From assembly GCF_014192335.1 (NCBI RefSeq), contig NZ_JACHXU010000001.1, forward strand, positions 624,127 to 688,126: a DNA stretch of 64,000 nucleotides, written 5' to 3'. A program made the position numbers and the translations under genes. The DNA is from Aporhodopirellula rubra (GTDB lineage: Bacteria; Planctomycetota; Planctomycetia; Pirellulales; Pirellulaceae). This document shows, one piece after another, positions 20,460-30,540 of the stretch. The notes under the pieces were generated by a model, which had not been told where the DNA came from, made no database searches, and worked only from the letters and a program-made list of their open reading frames with translations. Position 1 is the first letter of the stretch. The number at the start of each line of letters is the position of its first letter.

Positions 20460-20767
20460 CAGCCGATTGCCGCAATTGATACCCACCAACATGAGTAACC
20501 AAGACATAGGTTTTCGTTGTTGAGTCGTTGATTTGCGGGAATTGCTTCTCGATCAGCTCTGCTGACGGAAATATTTATCCTGTCGCGAAGATTACTGGGT
20601 CAATCGTCCCGGCAGTTCAGTTTCCCAACGAAATCCGCTGATGCATCGGGGTGTCGATTCGTCGACACCCCGATGCACCGATACAAAAATCTGCCGCTGC
20701 GACCGCCAATGCGACCGGCGGGACTTCCTTTTGACGTCCGATAGCGCGTGACGCTAATTTAGTTTTC
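20460..20767. other. Intergenic stretch containing a strong hairpin
   Basis: 308 bp with no convincing gene. The only structure seen is the 16-bp-stem hairpin at 20642-20677, listed separately. Confidence 0.6.
20642..20677. repeat. Perfect 16-bp inverted repeat with TTCG loop
   Basis: Arms 20642-20657 and 20662-20677 are perfectly complementary, with a 4-nt loop TTCG on the plus strand. An RNA copy would be a very stable UUCG-capped hairpin. No T-run follows on either strand, so it is not a classical intrinsic terminator. It sits 183 bp after the TPR-protein stop and 90 bp before the next start. Confidence 0.9.
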
Positions 20768-21787
20768 ATGAACGCGCCCCCTGACGATGTCGAAGCAACG
20801 CCACCGGAGTCCGAAGAGGCACCCAAACCCGGACTCAAGGCACGCCTGCGTGAGCATACCAAGCCGCTGATTGGGATGGCGATCTTCGGATCCATCGCCG
20901 TTTTGGCCGTAATCGTATGGTACGCGTGGCAGGCCGATGTCCCCGTCGCTGAGCAAACGGCACCGCTGGTCCAAACGTCGGACAAGGAACAATTCACCGA
21001 GCAGGTGGATCTGGTGCTCAAGGGGAAAGCCACTCGGTTGTATTTTTCCGATCTCGTCATCACCGACGAACTGCTCGATGAGTTGCCGTTGGACACTCTT
21101 CTCCAAGAGTCCATCGATGCTGCCGAAGAAAATCGAAAAACTAGCGAAATTCTTGCCCAACAATCCGAACTGGATGACGACGGCGAGTCCCGGTTCGAGA
21201 CGGCGCGCCAAAAGGACACTTCAGCCGACGATCAGGTCCGGTCACGCGGCAATTCGGGCGATAAAGCACAGACCAAACCAACGTTTGCACGCCTCGATAC
21301 CGTGCTGATTGACCAAGGCGTTGTCACGGACAAAGGGCTCGATGTGATCTCGCAATTGCCTGATCTGGAGCATTTGCGGCTGCGTCTTTCTCCGATCACC
21401 GACAACGGGATTGCCAGTCTCGCGGCCTGTAACAAGCTCTGGCTGCTTAATTTGCCCCATTGCCGAGTCTCCACCGAGGGAATACGGAAACTCAAAAAGT
21501 TGCCAAAGTTGAAACAACTGCGTCTTGGCTCGCCGAATTTGAGTAATGAATGCTGCCGAGCAATTGCCGAATTGACGACACTCCGTGGATTGCATTTGAT
21601 TGGGGTGCCGGTCACCGACGAAGGGCTGAAAGTGCTCACCACACTCCCGAGGTTGGAGTCGCTGTATCTCGACGATCCTGCCATTACAGACATCGGATGG
21701 ATGTGGTTGTTCCGCAATCACCCGCAACTGCATGTGCACGTGAATCAGAAACATCACGACCATGATCCGCACGCACATGTGCACTAA
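20768..21787 (+). CDS. Membrane-anchored leucine-rich-repeat protein with His-rich tail
   Basis: 339 aa. An acidic, Pro-rich cytoplasmic N-terminus is followed by one transmembrane segment (LIGMAIFGSIAVLAVIVWYAW, about residues 34-54) and a charged linker. About five ribonuclease-inhibitor-like LRR units follow (for example LPDLEHLRLRLSPITDNGIASL, LTTLRGLHLIGVPVTDEGL, LPRLESLYLDDPAITDIGW) at roughly 190-320. The last ~18 residues are unusually histidine-rich (VHVNQKHHDHDPHAHVH). LRR proteins mediate protein contacts; topology puts the LRRs outside the cytoplasm. The His cluster suggests metal binding, which is inference. No partner gene is evident. Confidence 0.82.
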   Translation: MNAPPDDVEATPPESEEAPKPGLKARLREHTKPLIGMAIFGSIAVLAVIVWYAWQADVPVAEQTAPLVQTSDKEQFTEQVDLVLKGKATRLYFSDLVITDELLDELPLDTLLQESIDAAEENRKTSEILAQQSELDDDGESRFETARQKDTSADDQVRSRGNSGDKAQTKPTFARLDTVLIDQGVVTDKGLDVISQLPDLEHLRLRLSPITDNGIASLAACNKLWLLNLPHCRVSTEGIRKLKKLPKLKQLRLGSPNLSNECCRAIAELTTLRGLHLIGVPVTDEGLKVLTTLPRLESLYLDDPAITDIGWMWLFRNHPQLHVHVNQKHHDHDPHAHVH

Positions 21788-21886
21788 CGCTCCTTAATGG
21801 ACGAGTTAAGTTCTTACTGTGTTTGAACTTGAATGAACGTTCCGCTATTGGAGGGGTGATTTGCGAGGTGCGGGCATTTTGCCTAG

Positions 21887-21914
21887 TTGACGCAGCGACT
21901 TCAGGCCGTAAACT
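21887..21914 (+). promoter_or_regulatory. Candidate housekeeping-type promoter for the Cys-rich gene
   Basis: TTGACG (21887-21892) and TAAACT (21909-21914) are separated by 16 bp, about 60 bp upstream of the ATG. Good -35, fair -10. Position and direction fit, but planctomycete promoters are poorly defined. Confidence 0.4.
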
Positions 21915-21972
21915 CTCCCCAAATTGCCTCGTCGTCCGACGAGAGATACACCCCCATTTGGAGAGAGTTAAA

Positions 21973-22386
21973 ATGATTCGTACGATCTTGGCTGTTGCTT
22001 TGCTTGCTGTCGTCAGTTCCGTCGCCGCTCCTCAAGCCGAAGCTGGCTTGTTTGGCTGCTTCAAGAAGAAGGCTGACTGCTGCGAGCCAGTTTGTTGCCC
22101 AGCACCAGTTTGCTGTCCAGAGCCAGCACCTGTCTGCTGCCCAGAGCCAGCTCCCGTTTGCTGCCCAGAGCCAGCACCTGTCTGCTGCCCAGAACCAGCA
22201 CCCGTTTGCTGCCCAGCTCCAGCACCTGTTTGCTGCCCAGAACCAGCTCCAGTTTGCTGCGATCCTTGTGATCCTTGCTGCGAACCACCACGCAAGGGCT
22301 TCTTCGCTCGTTTGCGTGAAAAGTGTGCCGCACGTCGTGCAGCTAAGTGCTGCGAGCCAGTTTGCTGTGATCCTTGCTGCTACTAA
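21973..22386 (+). CDS. Small exported Cys/Pro repeat protein
   Basis: 137 aa. A clean signal peptide (MIRTILAVALLAVVSSVAAP, cleavage likely after AEA at about 24) follows a GGAGAG ribosome-binding site. The mature part starts GLFGCFKKK and then consists mostly of an 8-residue repeat, PVCCPEPA or PVCCPAPA, six in a row plus flanking shorter versions. It continues with DPCDPCC, a basic stretch (PRKGFFARLREKCAARRAAKCC) and a closing PVCCDPCCY. I count 29 Cys, nearly all as CC pairs. The frame is open further upstream, but the signal peptide fixes the start. Function unknown: a disulfide-crosslinked cell-wall/stalk component or metal binder are possibilities. It ends at an intrinsic terminator, so it is a single-gene transcript. 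Confidence 0.9.
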   Translation: MIRTILAVALLAVVSSVAAPQAEAGLFGCFKKKADCCEPVCCPAPVCCPEPAPVCCPEPAPVCCPEPAPVCCPEPAPVCCPAPAPVCCPEPAPVCCDPCDPCCEPPRKGFFARLREKCAARRAAKCCEPVCCDPCCY

Positions 22387-22418
22387 GCCGCAACGACCCA
22401 CACGCAGAGACGAACAGA

Positions 22419-22454
22419 GCGGGCGACACATCATTGATGTCGTCCGCTTTTTTT
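22419..22454 (+). terminator. Intrinsic terminator of the Cys-rich gene
   Basis: GC-rich imperfect stem (gcgggcgacacatca with tgatgtcgtccgc, one G-U pair and a small bulge) followed directly by a seven-T run. 33 bp after the stop codon. Confidence 0.85.
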
Positions 22455-22610
22455 ATGCGCCGAGCCAGCCCGTGCCGGCGTCGATGACACGCCCGAGGGC
22501 CTGATCGCTCGCCGGGGATCGATCGTCAAGGCGTTGTCGTCGAGACGCATCGCGATTCTAATCCCGCACGATCGTTTCCCATTTCCTCGACACTGTCCTT
22601 TGAACCACCT

Positions 22611-25478
22611 ATGGTCCGCTACAACCCCAACGAGATCGAACCCCGCTGGCAATCCTATTGGGACGAACACAACACATTCGCGACGCCCGGTCCCGCAGAC
22701 CTCGGCGGCGATGTGGCCAAACGATATGTGCTGGACATGTTTCCCTATCCGAGCGGCGACGGTTTGCACGTCGGGCACCCGGAAGGATATACGGCCACGG
22801 ACATCGTTTCCCGGTTCGCCCGCGCTCGCGGCGAGCGAGTCTTGCACCCGATGGGATTTGACGCGTTCGGTTTGCCTGCGGAAGAGCACGCGATCCGGAC
22901 CGGCGAACATCCCCGGGTTCAAACACAACGGAACATCGACAACTTCACTCGCCAACTGAAGATGCTCGGTTTCAGTTACGACTGGGACCGTGTCCTCGCG
23001 ACCACCGACGAAAATTACTTTCGCTGGACGCAGTGGATCTTCTTGGTCTTGTACGACACCTGGTTCGATACCGAAACACAGAAGGGACGCGCGATCGCCG
23101 AGTTGCCGATTCCGCCGGAGGTGTCCGCGGAGGGAGACCATGCCGTCGAACTGTATCGCGATTCTCGACGCTTGGCTTACCAAGACGACGCGTTAGTGAA
23201 TTGGTGTGCGAACCTCGGCACGGTGCTCGCCAACGAAGAAGTCGTTGATGGTAAAAGCGAAGTCGGCGGTCACCCTGTCAAACGAATTCCGCTTCGGCAG
23301 TGGATGCTGCGAATCACCGATTACGCAGAACGGTTGATTGAAGGTCTCGATGAACTCGATTGGCCGGCCGGAATCAAGAAGCTGCAGTACGACTGGATCG
23401 GACGCAGCACCGGAGCGGAGGTCGATTTCTATCTGCAGTCGGGAGCCTCGTCGGGCGAGGATGCGACCGGTCCGTTTACCGCATGGAAGCGTGCTCGGGC
23501 AACCAGCGGTTTCTCCGGAGAATCGCAGGACGACAGTTTGCGTGTTTACACGACACGGCCGGACACCCTGTTCGGAGCGACCTACATGGTGGTCTCGCCC
23601 GAACACCCGTTGATCGACCGACTCGTAACTCCCGAGCAGAAGGCCGAAGTCGACACGTACTGCGAGAAGGCTTCATTCAAGAGTGACCGTGAACGCACCG
23701 ATGGTGATCGTGCGAAGACCGGTGTCTTCACGGGATCGTTTGCGATCAATCCCGCCGACGGACGTGCGATTCCGGTTTGGGTCGCTGACTACGTGCTCGC
23801 TGGCTACGGGACGGGTGCGATCATGGCGGTTCCTGCGCACGACGTTCGTGACTTTGAGTTCGCGGTCGCATTCGATTTGCCCGTGATCCCAGTGGTGAAC
23901 CCACCGGCCGACCATGAACAACGCGATGATATTCTCGCGGGGAAGGCCTGTTTTGCGGCCGAGGGCGAAGCGATTAACAGTGGTGAGTTCGACGGGAAAA
24001 CGACCGCCGAAGTCAAATCCGCGTTGACGTCTCGATTGGCCGAAGAAGGTCTCGCCCGCGAAGCGGTCAACTTCAAACTGCGCGATTGGTTATTCAGTCG
24101 CCAACGATTCTGGGGTGAACCGTTTCCGATCCTTCACGAGATCGATGCCGACGGAAATCCGACCGGGATCAAACGCGGTGTGCCGGACGAGCAACTGCCC
24201 GTCACCCTGCCCGAGCTCGAAGATTTCAAACCGCACGGACGTCCGGAACCGCCGCTGGCGAAAGCGGACGATGATTGGTTGATCGTTGAACTCGATGGCA
24301 AACGGTATCGCCGCGAGACCAACACGATGCCTCAATGGGCGGGATCGTGCTGGTACTACCTTCGATACATCGACCCCAAAAACACGCAGCAACTGATCGA
24401 TCCAGAGCTCGAAAAAGCCTGGATGCCGGTCGACCTGTACGTCGGCGGTGCCGAGCACGCGGTGCTGCACCTGCTGTACTCGCGTTTCTGGCACAAGGTG
24501 CTCTACGACCGTGGCCACGTGTCGTGTCCCGAGCCGTTCCGAAAACTGGTTAACCAGGGCATGATCCTCGGCGAAGTCGAATTTACGGGCTATGTCGACG
24601 AAGCGGGCAAGCCGGTGTCGACCAAGAACGTTCGCCGTGATGCCGAAGGAAATCGTGTCACCAAAGACGGACGTGTGGTCGAAACGGTCAAGATCGCCGA
24701 AGAAGATGTTGAAAAGAAAGGCGAAGGGTTTGTTCTCAAATCCGATCCGTCGATCAAGATCGACAGCCGTGCATTCAAGATGAGCAAGACTCGCGGCAAC
24801 GTGGTCAATCCCGATGGCGTCGTTCGCGACTATGGTGCCGACTCGTTGCGTTTGTATGAGATGTTCATGGGACCGCTTGAGGCGACGAAGCCGTGGGTGA
24901 TGACGGGTGTCGGTGGCGTTCGCGGCTTCCTCGATCGCGTGTGGCGATTGATGGTCGACGAGAAAGCTGATGATTTACGACTGTCCGATGCGATCGTTGA
25001 CGAGCCCTGCGACGAGGAACAACTCCGTGTGTTGCATCAAACCATTCGCAAGGTCACCGAAGACACCGAGGCGATGAGTTTCAACACCGCGATTGCCAAG
25101 ATGATGGAGTTTTCAAATCACTTCACGCGATGCGATAAGCGTCCCCGTGATGCGATGGAAACTTTCCTCGTCTTGCTGCACCCTTATGCTCCGCACATCG
25201 CTGAAGAATTGTGGCGTTTGCTCGGTCATCAGGAATCGATCTCGAAGCAAGCGTGGCCGCAATGGGATGAGGCAGCGTTGACGGAATCGAGTATCGAGAT
25301 CCCGGTTCAGATCAATGGTAAATTGAAGGCGAAAATCAATGTTTCGCCGGACGCAACGAAAGACCAAATGATCGAAGCGGCAACGGGTGACGAGCAAGTT
25401 CAAAAAGCGATCGGTGACAAGCAAATCGTCAAACAGATTGCGGTCCCCGGACGGATGGTGAACTTGGTCGTGAAATAG
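22611..25478 (+). CDS. leuS: Leucine--tRNA ligase
   Basis: Class I synthetase charging tRNA-Leu. Seen: [20 protein letters not shown] with HVGH at 53-56, the LeuS-type opening [14 protein letters not shown], an editing domain with [35 protein letters not shown], the [10 protein letters not shown] segment, and KMSKT at 723-727. At 955 aa it is longer than the usual ~860-880. Much of the excess is a charged segment just before KMSKS (about 660-720, with [30 protein letters not shown]). ATG at 22611 gives a standard start. Confidence 0.97.
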   Translation: MVRYNPNEIEPRWQSYWDEHNTFATPGPADLGGDVAKRYVLDMFPYPSGDGLHVGHPEGYTATDIVSRFARARGERVLHPMGFDAFGLPAEEHAIRTGEHPRVQTQRNIDNFTRQLKMLGFSYDWDRVLATTDENYFRWTQWIFLVLYDTWFDTETQKGRAIAELPIPPEVSAEGDHAVELYRDSRRLAYQDDALVNWCANLGTVLANEEVVDGKSEVGGHPVKRIPLRQWMLRITDYAERLIEGLDELDWPAGIKKLQYDWIGRSTGAEVDFYLQSGASSGEDATGPFTAWKRARATSGFSGESQDDSLRVYTTRPDTLFGATYMVVSPEHPLIDRLVTPEQKAEVDTYCEKASFKSDRERTDGDRAKTGVFTGSFAINPADGRAIPVWVADYVLAGYGTGAIMAVPAHDVRDFEFAVAFDLPVIPVVNPPADHEQRDDILAGKACFAAEGEAINSGEFDGKTTAEVKSALTSRLAEEGLAREAVNFKLRDWLFSRQRFWGEPFPILHEIDADGNPTGIKRGVPDEQLPVTLPELEDFKPHGRPEPPLAKADDDWLIVELDGKRYRRETNTMPQWAGSCWYYLRYIDPKNTQQLIDPELEKAWMPVDLYVGGAEHAVLHLLYSRFWHKVLYDRGHVSCPEPFRKLVNQGMILGEVEFTGYVDEAGKPVSTKNVRRDAEGNRVTKDGRVVETVKIAEEDVEKKGEGFVLKSDPSIKIDSRAFKMSKTRGNVVNPDGVVRDYGADSLRLYEMFMGPLEATKPWVMTGVGGVRGFLDRVWRLMVDEKADDLRLSDAIVDEPCDEEQLRVLHQTIRKVTEDTEAMSFNTAIAKMMEFSNHFTRCDKRPRDAMETFLVLLHPYAPHIAEELWRLLGHQESISKQAWPQWDEAALTESSIEIPVQINGKLKAKINVSPDATKDQMIEAATGDEQVQKAIGDKQIVKQIAVPGRMVNLVVK

Positions 25479-25781
25479 TGGTCGTGATAGACCACCGCGA
25501 AACAGACGCGGATTGTATCCGTCCTCTCATCGCTGTCGTCGATGGACATGTGCTTAATCATCAGGCCTGGTTTGCTCGGACGTTCGTCCGCTCGGGCCTT
25601 GAGATTCGAGCATGGAGGGTGAATTCCTGGGCCATACGACCTCTTTGTGGGGACAACGGCACGAGGATCAGGAGGCTGGTGGGAAACGGTGCATGACGTT
25701 GATGTTGGAATTCGTTAGGTTGGGTGCAACAAACCTCTTTTTGTTGTCACGTTAAACCGCAACTCCCACGGCTCACATCGG
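25479..25781. other. Intergenic stretch, no gene recognised
   Basis: 303 bp. The only feature noted is a weak inverted repeat AGGTT/AACCT (25717-25721/25732-25736) followed by CTTTTTTG, a possible but poor terminator for leuS. No coding signal seen. Confidence 0.5.
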
Positions 25782-27455
25782 TTGGATTACGGATACACCA
25801 GTCTGCTGCCGCCACTGCTCGCGATCGCATTGGCGTTGTTAACACGGCATGTGTTGTTGCCGTTGGCGGCGGGGATTTTGGTTGGCGCCGGATTGCTGGC
25901 GTGGGGGCAGACGGACGCTGGTTTTTTGATTTCAACTGGCGAAATCTTTATCCGCAGCATCGTTGATTCGGTACGTGATTCCGACCACCTCCGTGTGCTC
26001 GTCTTTACGTTGCTGCTCGGCATGATGGTTGGAGTGATCGAGGTGTCCGGCGCGATGCGGCGAACGATCGCGAGGCTCGCTCGGCGGGTTCGTGATCGAC
26101 GGGGGACGCAATGTTTGATTGCGGCAACCGGGCTGGCTGTGTTCTTTGACGACTATGCGAACACATTGCTCGTCGGCGGCACGATGCGTTCGACGTCGGA
26201 TCGGTTCGGGATTTCGCGAGCCAAGCTCGCGTATTTGGTCGACAGTACTGCCGCACCGGTCGCCGGGCTGGCCCTCGTCAGTACTTGGGTGGCAACCGAA
26301 CTGAGTTACTTGCAAGCCGGAATCGATGCGTCCCGCTATGCCGAAACTGCGGATGGAGCGTCGATTCAAGTTTTCGACATCTTCATCCAGAGCATCCCGT
26401 ATCGGTTTTATCCTTGGTTCGCGTTGATCCTCGTGTTTGTTATTGCCAGAACGGGGAGAGACTTTGGGCCGATGCGAGTCGCCGAACAGGAAGCGACAAC
26501 GCGACTGATCGCGGAGAAGGAGAAGCCATCCGAGACGGCGACGAAGGACGCGATTGCGGGAAATTCGATCGCGGATACCTTGGCCGCGTTGTTGCCGATC
26601 GCCGGATGCCTTGTCGCAGTACTCGCGACATTGATCGTCACGGGACGCGCGAGCGTATCAGGGGGCGGTCTTGCGGAGAGCGAGGTGACTGAGGCGACCC
26701 TGCCCCCGACTGATACCGGTTTCATGAGCGGTCTTCGGATTGCCGGTGATGTGATCGGTTCGGGCGATTCTTACTTAGCGCTGATGGTCGGCGGCGGTAG
26801 TGGTCTCGTGATCGCGTTGGTGATCGCGTTCGCGGTCTCGAAGCTTTCTGGATCCAAAGTCGGCAAGGGGTTGCTCGATGGTGCGATGCAAATGATGCCG
26901 GCGATGACGGTCCTGTGGTTAGCTTGGTCGTTGTCCGCGATGACCGGGAAAGAATCGCTCGATACCGGAGGATTTCTTTCGAGCGTGCTCAGCGACGCGA
27001 TCGATATCCGACTGATGCCGACCTGCGTGTTTATCCTCGCAGGGGCGATCGCCTTTGCAACGGGCACGAGTTGGGGCACGATGGCGATTGTGACACCGAT
27101 CGCCGTCAGTCTCGTACTGGATATGCAAGCCGACGCGGCGGCGGGAATCGCCAACGTGGCTGTCAATTCACCGATCGCTTTGGCGACGTTCAGTGGTGTG
27201 CTCGCGGGGGCAATCTTTGGTGATCACTGTTCGCCAATCTCCGACACGACGGTTTTGTCGAGTCGGGCATGCGGATGCGATCATGTGCTGCACGTTCGGA
27301 CGCAGATGCCATACGCGCTGTTGGCGGGGGCCGTTTGCGTGGTCACGGGGACACTTCCGGTCGCCTTTGGCGTCCCGGTTTGGTTGTGTCTGGCCGTTGG
27401 CACCGCCAGCCTAATTGCGATCGTCCGGTGGCTCGGCGTGCGTCCGGTTGCCTGA
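25782..27455 (+). CDS. NhaC-family Na+/H+ antiporter-like membrane protein
   Basis: 557 aa with about eleven to twelve hydrophobic segments. NhaC-type proteins exchange Na+ for H+ across the inner membrane; some relatives carry amino or organic acids, so the substrate is not certain. Supporting motifs: LAVFFDDYANTLLVGGTMR (about 120-138), DSTAAPVAGLALVSTWVATEL (about 155-175), GTSWGTMAIVTPIAV (about 427-441) and AIFGDHCSPISDTTVLSSRACGCDHVLHVRTQ (about 479-510), all typical of this family. The start is a TTG at 25782, reading straight into the first membrane span; no better ATG is available nearby. It converges on the sulfatase gene at 27487. Confidence 0.85.
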   Translation: MDYGYTSLLPPLLAIALALLTRHVLLPLAAGILVGAGLLAWGQTDAGFLISTGEIFIRSIVDSVRDSDHLRVLVFTLLLGMMVGVIEVSGAMRRTIARLARRVRDRRGTQCLIAATGLAVFFDDYANTLLVGGTMRSTSDRFGISRAKLAYLVDSTAAPVAGLALVSTWVATELSYLQAGIDASRYAETADGASIQVFDIFIQSIPYRFYPWFALILVFVIARTGRDFGPMRVAEQEATTRLIAEKEKPSETATKDAIAGNSIADTLAALLPIAGCLVAVLATLIVTGRASVSGGGLAESEVTEATLPPTDTGFMSGLRIAGDVIGSGDSYLALMVGGGSGLVIALVIAFAVSKLSGSKVGKGLLDGAMQMMPAMTVLWLAWSLSAMTGKESLDTGGFLSSVLSDAIDIRLMPTCVFILAGAIAFATGTSWGTMAIVTPIAVSLVLDMQADAAAGIANVAVNSPIALATFSGVLAGAIFGDHCSPISDTTVLSSRACGCDHVLHVRTQMPYALLAGAVCVVTGTLPVAFGVPVWLCLAVGTASLIAIVRWLGVRPVA

Positions 27456-27486
27456 ATTTAGTTGTCGCAGACGATTTGACGTAACA

Positions 27487-28968
27487 CTATTTCGCCTGGG
27501 CTTTGAGTTCCGCGAAACGGGTTCGCATCTCGACGAGTTTGCTTTCGTGTTCGGGATTGGCCGCGAGGTCGTTTTCTTCATGAGGATCGTTAGCGATATC
27601 GAACAACTGCTCGCGATCGGACTCGGGCCAGTAGAAGTATTTCCAGTCCTTGCGAACGAGAGCTTCCGAACAGGGAATGAAGTCTTTGTTGCGAATGGTC
27701 GGATGCTCATAGAAGAACTCCGTTCGCCATGGTTCTGCGTCGTGTGAAGGATCATCGCCCATGTATAGCGGACTGATGTCGCGTCCTTGCATCTGCTGGG
27801 GAGTTTCGACGCCGACCGCGGAAAGGATCGTCGGCGCCAGATCGATGCTGAGTGTAAAGTCTTCGTTCGTTTGACCACGTTGGCTGTCGGGCATCCGGGG
27901 GTCGCTGATCATCAGGGGGACACGAATGCTTTCTTGGTGCGGGTACCACTTGTCGGCGAGTCCGTGTTCGGCATGGTAGTAGCCGTTGTCGGTGGTGAAG
28001 ATCACGAGGGTGTGATCGAGTATGCCGTCCTTTTCGAGTTGGCTCAGGATGCGTCCACATGTGGCGTCCACTTCGCTGGCGAGACGGTAGTAATTTTTCA
28101 TCATCCGTTGGTACTTTTCCGGAGTGTCGAATCGCCAATGCCACCGGTTTCGGCCCTCGTTCTTCTCATTTCCAACGAAGTCGGGAAGACGCTCGAACGA
28201 TTCCTGAGTCGCGTTGACGGGGACCGGGATTTCAACGTCCTGGTATAGCGACATGCTTTCGGGTTGCGGCAGGAATTGATCGGGGTGGCTGTCCTCGGCG
28301 TGTGTGGCGAAGAATGCCACGGTCAGGCAGAACGGTTTGTCGTCGGGACGTGTCTCAAGGAATTCGAGAGCGTCGTTTTCATTTTTCTGCGTGACGTGAA
28401 TCTTGGTTCCGTTGGGTTCTGTCATCCAATGACGGCCGAAATACGATCGGCCAAAATCGAAGTGCTCCGCAGGGAATTTCCCGTTGTGCCATTTGCCCAC
28501 GTGCCCGACGTAGTAGCCGTTCTCGCGGAGCAGTCCGGGGTAGGTTTCCGACCACGGCGTCTTGAAGGCTTTGAAGCCGAAGCAACCGTGCCGCGACATC
28601 ATCTGTCCGGTGAACAAGCACGCTCGACTGACCCCGCAGATTGCGGTCGTGACGCAGTTCTGCGTGAACCGCATCGAACGAGTCGCGAGTTCGTCGAGGT
28701 GCGGTGTTTTGATGATCGGATTGCCCGCCACCCCGAGCGTGTCGAAACGCCAATCGTCCGCATAAAGAACGAGGATGTTGAGAGGTTGAGGTGCCGCCTC
28801 GGACGCATTGAGTGACTGCGTGGTTTCAGAATCATCCGCTGACGCTATGCGACCGGGAGAAGTGATTCCGCCACCGGTGATGCTGATGAGCGTTAGCGCC
28901 GTGAAGAGGAAGCGGAGCATGCGTCGCGAGCGATTGGTCGCGGGTGGGCTGAGTGCGGCGCGAGACAT
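27487..28968 (-). CDS. Exported sulfatase with atypical formylglycine motif
   Basis: 493 aa. Signal sequence at about 17-38 ([18 protein letters not shown]). Sulfatase fold features: [17 protein letters not shown] with Asp71-Asp72, the active-site segment C111[26 protein letters not shown], and [17 protein letters not shown]. The core signature is normally Cys-x-Pro/Ala-x-Arg; here the third position is Val. The Cys and Arg are kept, so the protein may still be matured, but this is uncertain. It shares no recognisable substrate signature with the sulfatase at 15450. Starts at ATG 28968; a second ATG (Met17) is a possible alternative. Confidence 0.88.
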   Translation of the reverse strand: MSRAALSPPATNRSRRMLRFLFTALTLISITGGGITSPGRIASADDSETTQSLNASEAAPQPLNILVLYADDWRFDTLGVAGNPIIKTPHLDELATRSMRFTQNCVTTAICGVSRACLFTGQMMSRHGCFGFKAFKTPWSETYPGLLRENGYYVGHVGKWHNGKFPAEHFDFGRSYFGRHWMTEPNGTKIHVTQKNENDALEFLETRPDDKPFCLTVAFFATHAEDSHPDQFLPQPESMSLYQDVEIPVPVNATQESFERLPDFVGNEKNEGRNRWHWRFDTPEKYQRMMKNYYRLASEVDATCGRILSQLEKDGILDHTLVIFTTDNGYYHAEHGLADKWYPHQESIRVPLMISDPRMPDSQRGQTNEDFTLSIDLAPTILSAVGVETPQQMQGRDISPLYMGDDPSHDAEPWRTEFFYEHPTIRNKDFIPCSEALVRKDWKYFYWPESDREQLFDIANDPHEENDLAANPEHESKLVEMRTRFAELKAQAK

Positions 28969-29157
28969 CGGTGCCTGGGCGGGATCGAGAGCGGAAGGCG
29001 GGAAGCCAACAGCTTAATCGATAGATTTTGTCGTGGTCTACGTTGAGGCCACGCAATGTTGTCCAGGTGATTGACGCGTTCGATTCCGCAGAACGGTCTC
29101 GCGTTCGAGTTCGAATGCATGAATCAGCCAGTGGCGGTCTGCAGAATCCTCCGCCCG

Positions 29158-30540
29158 TTAGGACGCTTTGCGAATCCAAACGGCCGAGGCTTGACCTTGT
29201 GGCGTGACGTTGATGCTGATGAAGCTGTCTCCCGCCGGGGTGCCGGCGGTCGTCACGGCGTTAATGGGGCAGTTTTCGTCGAGCGACTCGAGGTTCCGGA
29301 TTGGGAACAGATCGCCGCCGAGGCTCTTCAAACTGGCGATGATTTCGACCATCCCGCCACCGGCACCGAGGTTACCGAAGTGGCCTTTTGCGGTCGTTAC
29401 CGGTGGTTGTGATGAGACATCGCCGAAGACGTCTTGGATTGCCGCGGCTTCATCACGATCGATGTCAACGTCGGACAGACCGTGGGCATGAATGTGTCCA
29501 ACGGGCGTTTCGCCATGGCCGGCGTTTTGGGCCGAACGGAGCGTTGCCCGCAATGCGTTGGAAATTGCAATTTGAATCGGACGTGGGCCGCCTGATTCAC
29601 CAACGGCGCTGGTGCCGTACCCGATCACTTCACCGTAAATCTGGGCGCCCCGGGCTTCGGCGTGTTCGCGCGATTCGCATAACATCGACGCCGCCCCTTC
29701 GCCCAACACGCTTCCGTCTCGGGTTGAATCGAACGGTCGCGACATCTCGCCGCAGTTTTCTCGGTCGGCCGCCAATTTTTCTTGCATTGACGCGTGCAGC
29801 GTTCGGAGTGGGTGGACACGCGAGCCCGTCGCACCCACCACGAGAGCATCCGCGTGGCCACGCAGAATCGTCGAGGTCGCTTCGGCAATGGCCGCGCCGC
29901 TGGAGGCTTCGCGCAACGTTAACGAATTGTTTGGTCCACGCAAATCGTTGTAGATCGCGATGTGTGAGGCGGGCATATTGGGCAGGTATTTCAATAACCA
30001 CAGTGGGTTCACCTTTGGCAAACCCGTTTCGCCCCATTTGGCGAAGTTGAATTTGCCGTCTTCGATGCAGGCGGCGATTCCCGCGCTGTATTCCTCCGGC
30101 AGCGACATGATGTAGTCGGACCCGAAGAGCACACCGATGCGGTCTCGGTCGAACACCTCGCTGTTGAATCCGCCGTGATGCAGTGCGAGTTGGGCCGATG
30201 CGACGCCCATTTCGATCTCGCGGCACATCACCTTGCTGCCTTTGCGAATGGTCCGCTGCAGTGCTTTTTCGAGCGGTCCGTAATCGTCGATGTGCCCAGT
30301 GAACTTAGTCGCTTCGGCGCCATGGCTAGCGGAAAACGCCTCAGTCGGAATGAGCGTGAAAGCGGCAATCCCCGATTGTCCGGCGTGCAACGCGTCCAGC
30401 AATTCGTCCGGAGTGTTGCCCAACGGGCTAATCACCCCCAAACCGGTGACCACAACACTCGTCGCGGGACGGCGGGGAGATCCGTTTGGAACAACCGAAG
30501 TGTCGACAGCGGGGGAGTTTACAGGTGGGGATGCGGACAT
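29158..30540 (-). CDS. Beta-ketoacyl-synthase-fold protein lacking catalytic Cys and one His
   Basis: Full-length thiolase-fold protein of the FabF/KAS II type, 460 aa from the ATG at 30540. The frame is open to 30819 but that extension is not family-like. Recognisable FabF blocks in order: VVVTGLGVISPLGNTPDELLD (about 29-49), RGPNNSLT (201-208), FDSTRDGSVLGEGAASMLCE (270-289), HAHGLSD (351-357) and VTTAKGHFGN (381-390). Against FabF from memory, the active-site Cys position is Glu211, the first His is kept (His353), Lys385 is kept, the second His is Asn390, and the C-terminal GFGGTN loop is replaced by SINVTPQGQA. It is therefore unlikely to be an ordinary condensing enzyme; a chain-length-factor-like or decarboxylating role is possible. 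No ACP, ketoreductase or second ketosynthase is nearby. Confidence 0.85.
   Translation of the reverse strand: MSASPPVNSPAVDTSVVPNGSPRRPATSVVVTGLGVISPLGNTPDELLDALHAGQSGIAAFTLIPTEAFSASHGAEATKFTGHIDDYGPLEKALQRTIRKGSKVMCREIEMGVASAQLALHHGGFNSEVFDRDRIGVLFGSDYIMSLPEEYSAGIAACIEDGKFNFAKWGETGLPKVNPLWLLKYLPNMPASHIAIYNDLRGPNNSLTLREASSGAAIAEATSTILRGHADALVVGATGSRVHPLRTLHASMQEKLAADRENCGEMSRPFDSTRDGSVLGEGAASMLCESREHAEARGAQIYGEVIGYGTSAVGESGGPRPIQIAISNALRATLRSAQNAGHGETPVGHIHAHGLSDVDIDRDEAAAIQDVFGDVSSQPPVTTAKGHFGNLGAGGGMVEIIASLKSLGGDLFPIRNLESLDENCPINAVTTAGTPAGDSFISINVTPQGQASAVWIRKAS

Noticed and set aside
22080..22260. Regular 24-bp repeats resembling a CRISPR array
   Set aside because: Units abut without spacers and encode the in-frame PVCCPEPA repeat of an exported protein; no cas genes nearby.
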